Assembly (NCBI GenBank): GCA_963082975.1
Contig: OY720347.1
Location: 10,460,225 to 10,524,224, forward strand
Length of the DNA stretch: 64,000 nucleotides
Origin: Labia minor
Taxonomy: Eukaryota > Arthropoda > Insecta > Dermaptera > Spongiphoridae
Reading direction: 5' to 3'
Shown in pieces: positions 48,301 to 59,015 of this stretch (its first letter is position 1; each line of letters opens with the position of its first letter). The notes below the pieces were generated by a model, which made no database searches, was not told the DNA's origin, and saw only the letters and a program-made list of their open reading frames with translations. Made by a program: the position numbers and the translations under genes.

Positions 48301-49229
48301 TTTTTAATTAAAAATCATTAATAATAATTTTATTCTTTAGACTTATTCATCTATTTCCATGGTCAGGCCTAATGGATGAAAATTACCAATTATCTGAAAC
48401 ATTTAGGGTTCCCGATTTAAAAAGTGGAAAAATGACTAGATTGATTAGTCAAATAACTGAAAAAGAAGAGCAAATGTTTAAAAATGTTATCAAACGAGTT
48501 AACGCACTAGCTCAAGCGGCAATTGAACATGATGTAAGAGTAATGATAGATGCTGAACATTCCTATTTTCAACCAGCAATCTCACGTATTGTACTTGAAT
48601 TAATGAGAAAATACAATAAAGATAAAGCATATATTCAAAATACATATCAATGTTATATGAAAGATAGTTATAATGAATGTATTACCGATTTAGAACAAGC
48701 AAAAAGACAAAATTTTCATTTTGGAGCTAAATTGGTTCGAGGTGCATATCTCGAATTAGAACGTGCTCGAGCTCAGGCAATGGGATATGAAGATCCCACC
48801 TGTGAAAGTTTCGAAGCCACAACTGAATGTCTAAATAAAACATTAATGGGTGTATTAAAATTTATTAAAATTGGTCAAGATAAAGGGGAGAAAAAAGTTG
48901 TCATAATGATGGCGTCACATAATGAAGATTCAAATCGATTTACAATTGAAAAAATGAATGAATTATCAATAGACCCAAATGATGAAACTGTAACTTTTGG
49001 TCAACTTCTCGGAATGTGTGATTATATAACCTTTCCTTTGGGACAAGCAGGGTATTGTACTTATAAATATGTACCTTATGGTCCTGTTATGGAAGTAATG
49101 CCTTACATGTCAAGAAGAGCTACCGAAAACACTGGCATATTGCAAAAAGTCAAAAAAGAAAAGCGTTTACTCTTAAAAGAATTGAAAAGACGTGTAATTA
49201 AAAGAGATATTTTTCATAAACCTTTATAA
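45312..49229 (+). CDS. PRODH: Proline dehydrogenase, mitochondrial (2 exons)
   Basis: FAD-dependent inner-mitochondrial enzyme that oxidises proline to pyrroline-5-carboxylate (Drosophila slgA). Exons 45312-46201 and 48341-49229, 592 aa. The join is CACGG|A, giving SHG-LIHLFPWSGLMDENYQL, so the ATG at 48372 is internal, not a start. The N-terminus MKSLLNFGRNLRIFST is basic and Ser/Thr-rich with no acidic residue, as in a mitochondrial targeting peptide. The C-terminal half forms the TIM-barrel: DAEHSYFQPAISRI, then FGAKLVRGAYLELERA, then MASHNEDSNRFTI, then GMCDYITFPLGQAGYCTYKY, then PYMSRRATEN with the substrate-binding Arg pair, then a basic KKEKRLLLKELKRR tail. The single 2.1-kb intron is built largely of repeats, including a member of the hairpin family and a tRNA-like sequence. 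Confidence 0.95.
46852..46960. repeat. Dispersed repeat, reverse copy of 857-965
   Basis: Shares the landmark cagtcgtgggactggccgac and gaagtgaaaact with the reverse complement of 857-965. A weaker relative (aatttcgcgctctgttataa, then gaaatttgaaagcagatgg) follows at about 47225-47270. Confidence 0.65.
47754..47826 (-). pseudogene. tRNA-like sequence (SINE head or tRNA pseudogene)
   Basis: The minus strand contains tagtccagcgg, which fits the A-box consensus, and ggttcgaaact, close to the B box, spaced as in a tRNA. The T-stem pairs poorly, the anticodon stem does not pair convincingly and the 5' acceptor strand is missing, so a working tRNA is unlikely. It may be an internal Pol III promoter relic of a SINE within the PRODH intron. 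Confidence 0.45.
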
Positions 49230-50172
49230 AAACTAATAAATATATTTATTTGATATCTTTTGACCAAAATGAAATATATATATACTATAAGATATACTTA
49301 AAGGAAAAAATAACATAATATAAATATAAAGGCAAAACCATGAGGTTCATGGTCCAGATTATAACACAGAGTTATTATCAACCCTTGCAAGTATAATATA
49401 TATCTCCAGACTGGTATGTGGTAAGGGAACAAGATAGCGACCGCTAAAGTTTGTTCCCAAAAATATATTTCCTTCTCTTTTCCAAATAATATCATATGGA
49501 ATCTTATGCCACTTTCTTGCCATTTTATTTACTGAATTGCCAAAATTCCCACTTTATATATTCTGAATTGAGAAGTTTATTTTGCGCTCCAAGTCAAAGT
49601 AGTCTTTTCGTTCCAAATTCCAAAAACAATGTTACGTTTGAGTCTTGTATGGTAAATTCGTCTTTTTCGTGATTTTGTGACATTCAAAATTTATTTTGGT
49701 AAAAAGTGTCTTAACCTTTTAGAAGGATATATAAAGGATAAAAGCTTTAAGTATTTATAGATAAATATGGAGAAAAGTAGTTGTCACTTGTATTTATATA
49801 TAGATATACACCCTCCATTCCAAAATTTTTTTAAATGTAATATTTGACATAATTGTATATATATATATAGAAAAAAAGGAAAATAATTTTAGTAAATCAT
49901 AGATCAATTATCGAATCTGTGTATATCTGTACATATAAATATATAAACTTGTATTAAAATTATTATACTCGCAAAGTTAATCACAAACAAATGTATTTTA
50001 ATTTTTTATATTCATCTTCTTCCCAAATAATCTCATTAATTTAATTTTTTTAAAGGATTTATCTTTAAGTAAAATTTGAAAATGTAGAAAAATTTAATTA
50101 CTTAGGTTCTAAGTAAATATTTTCATCAGATAACATTTATTTTATATTATATATACATATTTATATATATTA
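49230..50172. other. AT-rich region downstream of PRODH
   Basis: Probably begins with the PRODH 3' UTR. An isolated 'acaccctccattccaaa' at about 49809 matches the terminal repeat of the mariner at 50173 but has no partner, suggesting a solo end. No gene seen. Confidence 0.5.
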
Positions 50173-51086
50173 CACCCTCCATTCAAAAAGAAACCGAACT
50201 TTGTAAAAAAATAAAAAAACAATGTACATTTTGGAACAAATCATTTTTATTAATCAATGTTTTCCCCTTCTGCATCGATACATAAATTTGCACGCTCCAA
50301 CAAGTTGTCAAACGACTTCTCCATGTCCTTTATTGGAATGGTCTTTAGGAAGTCGGTAGTCGCCTTTTCAATGGCTTCAATCGATGCGTGCCACTTTCCT
50401 TTCATCGCCAAATGCAGTTTAGGGAACAGAGAGAAGTCGCACGGAGCCAGATCTGGTGAATACGGAGAATGATGCAAAGGAATAACGTGATTTTTGACCA
50501 AAAATTCAGTTACAATTCGCGAACGATGTGATGGTGCATTATCGTGCAAAAGAGTCGAACTGCCGATTTCTCGATATTCTGGCCGAATATGACGAATTCT
50601 TGCCAGCAAACGCTTCATGACGCCTAAGTAAAACTCTCCAGTGATTGTCTGGCCGGGTGGAACAAATTCTTTGTGGATAATTCCTTTTGAATCGTAAAAA
50701 TCCGGTTCTGGGACTGCCTGATCTTTTGTCATCATCCAGCGTCTCTCTACCTAATTTGAATCGCCCGAACCACTAGTAAACTTGCGTACGGGATAGACAA
50801 TCATCACCATATGCATTTTGTAGCATTTGGTGCGTTTCAGTAAAAGTTTTACCAAGTTTAACACAAAAATCAATTGCAGCTCTTTGTTTGAAACTCATTT
50901 TCCGACCGATGTACAAAACACACTGACATTTGAAAAGCAATAACTTTTGTTGTATGCATCCAAATGTCATGATATTTATACCAGTTGTCAATGAGGGACT
51001 AAGCCATTTAGGGGTAAAATATTACAACAGATGGCATTAGTGGTACTATTTTTTTTAAAGTTCGGTTTCTTTTGGAATGGAGGGTG
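50173..51086 (-). mobile_element. Mariner deletion derivative (914 bp)
   Basis: Inverted ends caccctccattcaaaaagaa and, inward from the right, caccctccattccaaaagaa, each next to TA. The minus strand keeps a start region (MSFKQRAAIDFCVKLGKTFT, helix-turn-helix part) at about 50773-50900 and then, after a deletion of several hundred bases, an open 161-aa C-terminal catalytic part at 50250-50735 with LLHDNAPSHRSRIV and HHSPYSPDLAPCDF. The missing block should carry the first catalytic Asp, so it cannot be autonomous. The long open frame and similar ends suggest a fairly recent insertion. Confidence 0.88.
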
Positions 51087-51842
51087 TATATACACTTATA
51101 TGCAGTATATTTAAATAACTAAGCCTTTATTTATAAAATGTATATATTTTTAAAGCTTATTTAATTACCTTTAAATTTATATCAATATCAAGGAAATGTA
51201 TCCATTACTTTTAAAATTATGTGATCAGAATTGTAGAGATGGAGAAGTTGCTGTTCCTAGCTCTCATTACTGTTTATTTGGAATTGACTTATAAATTTTC
51301 ATACAACTAATTCTTATTAATCACTTTGAAGCAGTTGACTCATCTTCGTATATTGACACCATTTATTTTGGATCATCATGAATACTAAGCCAGAAGTGCT
51401 ACTCAGTTATAATATAAAAGAATATAATACAGGGATATCATAAAAGAATGGTGCGCTTTCGAACATTGTTTAAAGAAAAACAGAATTACTTATAGTTAAT
51501 GTTGTTTATTAATCTAATTTGTCGTCTCATACAGTTTTTTTACATAATTAATAAATTTCAATATGGGCACCCTTAGTCGCTCGACCAAACGATAATCAAC
51601 TTCTCCCGTTCTCAACTCGACCCGTTCTACTGATCATAGAACACCTAATTAATATAACCGACTTGATAGGCACTGTCCTTGCGTAGGATGTATTAAGTCA
51701 GAGGTTTAAATATCAGTTTAGTTATTTAAGAGTAATAAAATAATAATATAATAGTAATATAATATATATATATATATATATACAGATTTAGTAAAGATAA
51801 TACTAACACGTTTAAAATGATGAAAAATCTATTAATAGGGGA
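51087..51842. other. AT-rich intergenic DNA with one short dispersed repeat
   Basis: 51645-51712 is the second copy of the repeat at 23313-23380 (ataaccgacttgataggcac). A TA run lies at about 51762-51781. No gene was seen. Confidence 0.5.
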
Positions 51843-52166
51843 CTGAAGTACAGAATTAATCATATATGGTCATGTACAAAATTTAAAGAAATATTAATCC
51901 ATTCCTTTTGCAGACAAGTCTCTAATTTCGTAAGTCCGGATGGAGGTCGAAATCGGGAACGACGTTGGGACTCCAAATATTCCCATAAATGTTCAATAAC
52001 AGTCAAGCCTGGAGTCTGTGGGTGCCAGGCGAGATGTTCAATTTCATCCTCATGCTCTTCGAACCTTTCTTGAACGCACATAGCAATGTGGTACAGGCAT
52101 TATCGTGTTGAAAAGTCGGTTAGTCTCTAGGGCATACAGCCTAGACAAATTGATAGACATGATCCC

Positions 52167-52380
52167 CAGGGGTCTGCAGACCGCGGCTCTCGGCACAGGA
52201 TTATGTGGCTCTTCTTACAATTCACTCAATGCCTGAAAACTTTTGAACATTTTGATTACTCAACAAAAACACTATTTTTTTGAATATGGTTCTAAAAAAA
52301 AGGTCAGATGATTTTGCGATGCTCTGAAACATTTAAGTTTAAGTTGCGGCTCTCTGAATTGTTAAGTCTGCCGACCCCTG
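52167..52380. mobile_element. hAT-type MITE (214 bp) inside the Tc1 relic
   Basis: Ends caggggtctgcagaccgcgg and, inward from the right, caggggtcggcagacttaac, with matching gcggctctc-type sequence inside. The flanking 8-mers do not match, so the target duplication is unclear. Confidence 0.65.
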
Positions 52381-52603
52381 CCCTAGAATGCTAAGATAGT
52401 CCATTAATCCTCCCATATAGAATAACAAGATATCGAATCCCAAATCATAATGGAGTCATTCCATGATTCACATTCGGCAACAGGCATTCATGATAAAACG
52501 CTTCTTTCAGTTTTCTCCAGACATAAAATATGATATATGACGATTCATCTGACCATATTACCTGTTGCTACTGCTGTGGAGACCAGCCTTGTAACCTCTA
52601 CAC

Positions 52604-52902
52604 CAGGGCTTCTTAAACTGTGGGTCGCGACCCCCAGGGGGGTCGTGAGACTACTGAAAGGGGGTCGCAAAGATCTGATACTTTTGAATCATTATAAATA
52701 AAATTTTAAAATTATTAAATTATATATATGTGAAATGAATGGGTATGTATTCTTTAATCCTTATTTTATTTACATTGTAAAATAGTGCGATATTACATCT
52801 ACATCTACGGTTAATATATATTTCATTATATGGAGGAGGGGGTCGTTTAAAATTTCCTAAGCTTGAAGGGGCTCGCTATATAAAAAAGTTTAAGAAGCCC
52901 TG
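52604..52902. mobile_element. hAT-type MITE (299 bp) inside the Tc1 relic
   Basis: Ends cagggcttcttaaactgtgg and, inward from the right, cagggcttcttaaacttttt. A perfect 8-bp target duplication, ctctacac, lies at 52596-52603 and 52903-52910. The left sub-terminal gtgggtcgcgacccc resembles the sub-terminal motif I remember from SPIN-type hAT elements, which would need a database check. Confidence 0.85.
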
Positions 52903-53834
52903 CTCTACACCATTGGCTTCGCTTGAAAGCAGAAGATGCCCATAGGATTTATGAATTGCTGCTCAACCCTAAATGTTCGCATATGGAGTTCCCTTTTGAC
53001 AGTTTTTGTTGAAGTGGAGTTCTGGATAAGATTGTTAATTCTGATTTTATCTAAAATTTTAATAAGGATTGCTTGTGCTTTCGGGCTATTATCGCTTCAA
53101 AACCCATCTAACCCCATCAGCAAGCTTAGACTTTAGGTCACTGTTGTGCTTTGAAGACATCGTCTTACCTGTTTCGTGCACGCTGTTATAACAGCTGATA
53201 TCGTACACCTCGGAAACCCCAAAAGGTTTGCTGTTTCCGTAACGGATGCTCCATTTAAATGCGCTCCAACTATCATTCTTCTTTCGAACTCTGACAGGTC
53301 GACATTTTAACTAATCACACAGTTGGATAGAAGCATACAACCAGGGGACTGCTGTTGAAAGTCTGATAGCTTTCACTTCACGCTCACGAGATGGTAGACT
53401 TCTGTGAATACGTCATACTTTTCACATGTGTTCATATTATTTTGTACCCCACCTGTATATATCTTTGTAAATTAATAGTTAAAAAAACTACATTAGTTTA
53501 TATTTGGTCTACTCTTGAATTTGAATCGTATCAATGAAACTAAGAGTTTCTATAAATATAAAGAATACATTATATCGAACATCTCATATAGGAAAATGAA
53601 CTTTGAGTTTTGAGTGACTTTAATGCTAAGGTTAGTTTTTCGGAAATATGTTTTTGATAGGTAAATATATTTAAAGGTACTAAGATATAAAAATGATCCA
53701 GCTCTCAATTGATAACAGATTGATTGTAATCTAATATAACATAACATATAAAATAACAGTCTATAAGCTCTAAATTGATATGAATATAGTCAATATATAT
53801 GCAAATCATTGTCTTTTGGCGCAGTGACCAGCAG

Positions 53835-53930
53835 TGACCTAACTATAGTCGGAGAGACGAAAGTTGGTGCGTGAGGGATGGCGGCCAGGAGAGGCGGGAG
53901 TACCCGCACCAAGAGTGATTTCCCCTCCAC
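53835..53930. repeat. Short dispersed repeat, pair with 58188-58270
   Basis: Landmarks aactatagtcggagagacga and agttggtgc recur in reverse complement at about 58236-58266 (gcaccaacattcatctcccg then gactatagtt). Probably one end of a small DNA element. Confidence 0.5.
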
Positions 53931-54420
53931 CTCATTCTTCTACTCTCTAAAACTAAACTATAAATAATAAGTTGACCTGTGGCCAGGTCAGTGGCGCAAC
54001 CAGGGGGGGGTTTTGGGGGTCAAAACCCCCCCCCAGGAGAGAAAAAAATATACATTGCTGAATATCATGTACTATATTACAAATAGAAAAGAAAAAATAT
54101 AATCCTTCTTTTTATTTGAAAAAAAAAATAATTCATAAAGCATAATTTAGTGTATAATAAGTAAGTTTATTTTATTTTAAAATAATTTTAACAAAAATAA
54201 AAATTGCTTATTTTTTCGTACAGAATTAAATATAAGAAATAAAAAATTATTTATTATTTCTCCTAAATCACATAAAAAACAAAAGACTTAATATAAGATT
54301 ACTAGATGATTGTGAAATTTTCCAATTTGACTATTATTTAAATATAAAATAAAGAAAAATATTACTCAAATTCTAAATATTTCATAAAAATTATGAAGCG
54401 AAGACTAATTTTTTCAAAAT

Positions 54421-55590
54421 GGAAACGGGTAAAAATCCCTAAAGGAAAAAATCCATAAAAGTCAAAACTCTCTCTCCCTAAAACCAAATATCCCTAAAAA
54501 GAAAAATCCTTAAAACCGAAAATCCCTAAATAAAAATATCCATGACTCAAAAAATCCCTAAAAGAAAAAATCACTAAAAACAAAATTTTTCATTTTTATA
54601 TTAATTTTAATTGTGATTAAGAAAATTTAATTACAAGGTGAGCATGACACCCAGTTGCCTGAGACACGAGCTCCCAAGGAGGTAATCGAGCCTGGACCGA
54701 AAGTAGGGAAAAATAGGTAAAAAAATACATACATATGGCCCAGATTTCCAAAAAATAGGGGTGTCAAATTCGTATGTAAAATAAAGGGAATTTACTCAAA
54801 TTTCGTTTATTAGCATACGTATTAATAGCTTAATGATTCCAAATACAAAATACACCATTTGCACCGTATATTTCACCAGGGAATATATAACGCAATTTGT
54901 GAAATTTACAATCATCAGAGGTTGTCTTTTTCATTTTGCTCAATGCATTTATAGAAACATCAAATCAATGCCAGAGAAGTTTTGAAGCTCTATAATGATA
55001 TAGATAATCCTGACAACTCCACTCATTTACAAACTCTTGCAGCTTTGATTTTGGTACCACCATCAAAAGTCATTGTAGCCTACCAAGCATTAGCTGGACG
55101 ACCAACAGGGCAAAACTTCGTGATCTTTTTTCTTTCTTCGAGCGCACTTGGCTAGGTGAACAATTTTTGGCTGGCTTTTATGACCCCAAATTCGACATTG
55201 GAACATTGGAACATCTACGATGCCACTTTGATGGGTTTACCTCGAACAAACAATGCATTAGAAGGTTATAAGACATCAGTATGGGTCACCTGATTAAGCA
55301 AATCCATATTGAGCATAACCTTATCTCTTTGGAAATCTGTCGTGATGTTCTTGGTAAGAAACCTGATCCACCAAGGAAACGATTCAGCGACTCGCATGAT
55401 GAGCTTCTGACCATAATGAAGGCAAACCATGAAAAATGGGACGCTAAAAAACCAGATGGAACAGATGTGATGACACCAAGCATAACTACCTCATTCAAGT
55501 CTCTTCGGCTTTTCATTATTAAATAAGTACAAAAAAATTAGGGAAATTTTTTATTTAGGGATTTTTTCTAAGGGATTTTTACATGATTTC
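54421..55590 (+). mobile_element. Mutator-like (MULE) element with transposase relic (1170 bp)
   Basis: A perfect 9-bp duplication, tttcaaaat, lies at 54412-54420 and 55591-55599; 9 bp is typical of MULEs. The inverted ends share gtaaaaatccct and aaaaaatccctaaa motifs; the left end has been expanded into a degenerate tandem array of 'aaaatccctaaa' units to about 54590. The plus strand at about 55020-55520 reads ALILVPPSKVIVAYQALA, then in another frame WNIYDATLMGLPRTNNALEG, the C-terminal part of MULE transposases (LPRTNNxxEG). It is frameshifted and N-terminally truncated. Confidence 0.85.
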
Positions 55591-55645
55591 TTTCAAAATA
55601 TCCTGCCACTACGGGCGGACGAAAAGCTTTCGAAATCTTAAAGTA

Positions 55646-56762
55646 CTTGGGGTGTCCCATAAGTTTCTTCGCTTTTTTTGATGCGAAATGAATACACGAT
55701 ATTTGTTGGTTAAGGTTGATTTATTATGTTATGTATGAACCATTCTGTTCTATAACCTTCTTCCATCTCCCAGGAAGCCTGATTATGCCCTCTTTCCAAA
55801 ATAGTTGAGGCTTACTTTCAAAATATTCATTTAGGTGCGTTTTTATTTCGATTATGGATTTGAAAGATTTACCACGGAGAGAGATTTTTAAGGAGAGGAA
55901 CAAGTAATAATCGGATGGAGGAAGGTATGGGGAGTATGGAGGATGAGGTAGAACGTCCCAATCAAACTGTAATAATATTTGCCTTACAATCAACGCAATA
56001 AGCGGCCTTGCGTTGTCGTGATGGAATACTACACCTCGTCGGTTCGCCAATTCTTGCCGTTTTTCTGCTATGGCGGTTTTTAGTTAATTCAGTTGATTGC
56101 AATATTTGTCAGCATTGATCATATCACCTTCAGGAAGGAGCTCGTAGTACAGTACACCCTTCCAGTCCCATCAAATGCACAAAAGAACCTTCTTCGGATG
56201 AAGCCCAGACTTCGTAACAGTTGAAGGTCTATTTTCTTTAGACCAAATCCGTTTTCGATCCACATTTTGATACAAAATCCAAGTCTCGTCTCCAGTGACA
56301 AGACTCTTTAAGAAATGATTTCTTTTGTGTCGCTGTAGAAGCAAATCCCACGTAGGGACGCGCTTTATAAGGCCGGTCTCCGTCAATTGGTGTGGAACCC
56401 AAGCTTCATATCGACTCGCATATCCCATTTTGATTAAATGCTTATGTGCCGTTGTTTTGGGAATGTTAGTTTCACCAGCTATCTCGCGCACACTGTATCG
56501 TGGATTTTCAGCATGCACAGTCTTGATAATATCCGTCGTTGCTGGGTGGCCAGCTCTAAATTTCTTAAACCAATTGCGGACGGTCCTAATAGTCGAAGCA
56601 CCAATCCCGTAAACGGTGCAAATCTCTTCTGCCGCAAATGATCTTTTGGCTCTCCATAGTAGAAAAATTTTAAAGAGACTTTGTCACCAACGAAACGAAT
56701 TCTGAAAAAGCTCTGGGATGATTAAATAAGATGCCATAAACGGCTAAGAGATAAGCCTGCAT

Positions 56763-56806
<44 letters not shown>

Positions 56807-56861
56807 ATAGGCAGTTAGATTCATTCATAGTGACGCGGAAAAAACTTATGGGACAACCTAA
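55646..56861 (-). mobile_element. Mariner element with frameshifted transposase (about 1.2 kb)
   Basis: Ends cttggggtgtcccataagtt and, inward from the right, ttaggttgtcccataagttt, next to TA. Minus-strand pieces: TVRNWFKKFRAG (56530-56590), then SVREIAGETNIPKTTAHKHL and VTGDETWILYQN (56171-56518, first catalytic Asp), then VFHHDNARPLIALIVRQILL and HPPYSPYLPPSDYYLF (55724-56050). So almost the whole protein is represented, but it is broken by frameshifts and stops. A (TA)n run of about 40 bp lies near 56766-56803. Confidence 0.88.
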
Positions 56862-57719
56862 TAGTTTTTTATAAATAACTCCTTTATTATTAAGATTAGG
56901 TAAAAATGAATATAATGAAACTTTTAGTAAATTCGATTCCCTATAAATTTAATACGATAGTATGATAATTCTCATAAAAATCGGTATTTATTGAGAAAAT
57001 CAATAAAATATGCTTTGACACATCTTTAAACTACCCTTACTTATGGTCCGATCTTGTCCAACAACAATCCAATCCCCGCCCATCATTCCCAAAAAAAAAA
57101 CATCTAAATATCAAATTTCAATACAATATCTCATTTTGTTTAGACGTAATCTCGGTAACGAGCCGGTTCAAAAATTTTTTTTGCAGTTTTGGATTCAGAA
57201 CCGTCTGAAAAGTGAAAATCTCAAAGAATCTCGGAGCAAAAATTTTCAAAATTTTCCGATCATCGTATAAGCTATCCTTATTTCATGAGGAAAGCTAAAA
57301 TAATTTACTTATAGCTGGAAAAAAATATTTTCTTTCTAAAACTGTGAATACGAGTAAATAAAATACAAAATTAAATTTTTTTGCCAGATTTTGTAAAATT
57401 AGTGTTTCATTTACAAAACTTTTTTAAATATTTAATATAAAAAAAATCTTAATGAAAAATTTGTCTTTGAGAGAGCCCGGGGGGGGGGGGGGGCGCCATA
57501 GGAAGGTGGAGCGGCTAGTCAAAACCCCCCCCAGGATCAAATCCTGGTTGCGCCACTGGGCCAGGTCCGAACCGACCGACGGTTTGAAATAAATTAATTT
57601 CCAGCTACAGAAACAATTTCAAATAATTTTCATATATCTATTAATGTAATAAAAAACAGATATGGATACATAAATAATAAATATAAACATTTTTAATTTT
57701 ATTTTATTTATAATATATA

Positions 57720-58175
57720 TGCAAGACCAGGCTGTGACGTCATGCATGGCTGGATGACGTCATATAATTTTAAATCAAGAAAAAACTAATAAATATGATT
57801 TTTTTCGAGGATAAAACCAATACAAAATGCATGATTCGTGGTGATATATAAAAAAATCTCCTTTGGTGTGAAAATAACCCTTTCCTTCCTATCGTCGATC
57901 GCTAATACTACCACTTCCGGTTTCCGGAATTGCACCAAAAGTTGATCAATTCATCCCACTGATGCATTAAGTAAATATACCAAATTTCATCAAAATCGGT
58001 TGAGCCGTTCAGGCTGTACACATCTATACGGACGGACAGACGGACAGACATCATGCTAAAAATACTTTTTTCTGTTTAGAAAATGCATGATTCGTGGAGA
58101 TATGTAAAAATCTCCACATGTGAAATTTGGTGTGAAAACAATACCTCCCTTACTATCGTCGGTCGGTAAAAATGT
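57720..58175. repeat. Dispersed repeat with internal duplication
   Basis: A segment beginning aaaatgcatgattcgtgg at about 57816 recurs at 58079, each followed by aaatctcc, tttggtgtgaaaa and ctatcgtcg-type sequence. Between them lies tttcatcaaaatcggttgag and a (cggacaga)n tail, the same style as 670-740. Two tgacgtcat palindromes lie at 57735 and 57753. Confidence 0.6.
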
Positions 58176-58272
58176 ATTATGCGCAATGGTGGGGGCAAGC
58201 GCGGGAACTGGTTGGCCGAGGGTGGGGGTCGGCTCGTGCACCAACATTCATCTCCCGGACTATAGTTTGGCA

Positions 58273-59015
58273 CAGGGGCATTGGGGCATACCTAGGGGGG
58301 TGCGGTGGGTGCGGACCGCACCGGGCGGCACTTATCTTGGGGCGGCATTTTATAAATTTACTTATAGTTATAAAAAGCAACTTATTCATTTCATATTTTT
58401 TTTTTTTTCTTTCTTGAATAATAAATGATTATTATGATTATTATAAGTTTACTATTTGATTTATATAAATTATGATTAACTATATGATTTCGAATATTAT
58501 TCCTCGGTGTATATAAATGCATTTTAGTTTAAATTTTGAATTCTAATTCCAAGAACAGGACAATAATTTTATTTTATTGTATTCATTAAAATTCGTTGAA
58601 TTCGTAAACGCATCTTTACGATTTTGTTCGGCAATTTTTCCTAACCAAAATTTTTTCATATCAGTTTATAAATGTCATTTCTTTTGAAAAGTTTATATGA
58701 TTAGATGATTACTTTGAAGTGATATACCAATATTTTTCTAAATCATCTATTTTTCTTTTGAAAAGCAGGGCCGGGGGAAAAAATATAATTATAAATTTTG
58801 AGAGCATTATACACGATTTTTCTAGTATGAAAGCTAGAAGAGTAAATATTACATAAATATGTTTACGAGTGCATACAAATATGTGAAAAAATTTACTCTG
58901 TGTATTAATTAATATTGATTAACTAACTTAATAATTTATTTAAGTGTATTAATTTATAAAAACCACTATTTGATCGACTTATAATAGAAAAGGCGGCAAA
59001 ATGGAGATCGCCGGA
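58273..59015 (+). mobile_element. hAT element, decayed relative of 22134-22756 in opposite orientation
   Basis: Shares ggtgggtgcggaccgcaccg, cttatcttggggcggca, and the transposase-tail segment cattatacacgatttttcta with the reverse complement of 22134-22756. An extra segment at about 58636-58797 interrupts the shared sequence at the point where the dimerisation-region coding relic would begin. The outer ends are eroded and no target duplication was found. Confidence 0.75.

Larger units (their letters stand above)
51843..53452 (-). pseudogene. Tc1-like transposase relic, interrupted by two MITEs
   Basis: Minus-strand pieces: VIWSDESSYIIF and VWRKLKEAFYHECL at about 52390-52560 (region of the first catalytic Asp), and further on QHDNACTT and TVIEHLWEYLESQ at about 51900-52110 (C-terminal catalytic region, IEHLW). 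The N-terminal part is likely in 52910-53450, with a probable end at about 53440 (gtacaaaataatatgaacac on the minus strand). It has stops and frameshifts. Element boundaries are approximate. Confidence 0.75.
53989..57558. mobile_element. hAT element (3570 bp) hosting two other transposons
   Basis: Ends cagtggcgcaaccagggggg and, inward from the right, cagtggcgcaaccaggattt. A perfect 8-bp target duplication, ggccaggt, lies at 53981-53988 and 57559-57566. No hAT transposase was recognised, so it is probably non-autonomous. Its length comes mainly from a Mutator-like element (54421-55590) and a mariner (55646-56861) inserted in it. Confidence 0.85.

Noticed and set aside
48341..48374. ATG at 48372 as the start of a separate gene
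   Set aside because: It is an internal Met of PRODH exon 2; upstream LIHLFPWSG is family-conserved and follows a clear acceptor.
54930..55530. MULE relic as a host gene (81-aa ORF at 55281)
   Set aside because: It lies between terminal repeats with a 9-bp duplication and is frameshifted relative to the upstream transposase part.
58056..58428. Several 60-100 aa ORFs on both strands
   Set aside because: They are translations of locally GC-rich repeat and hAT sequence, with related copies elsewhere in the window.
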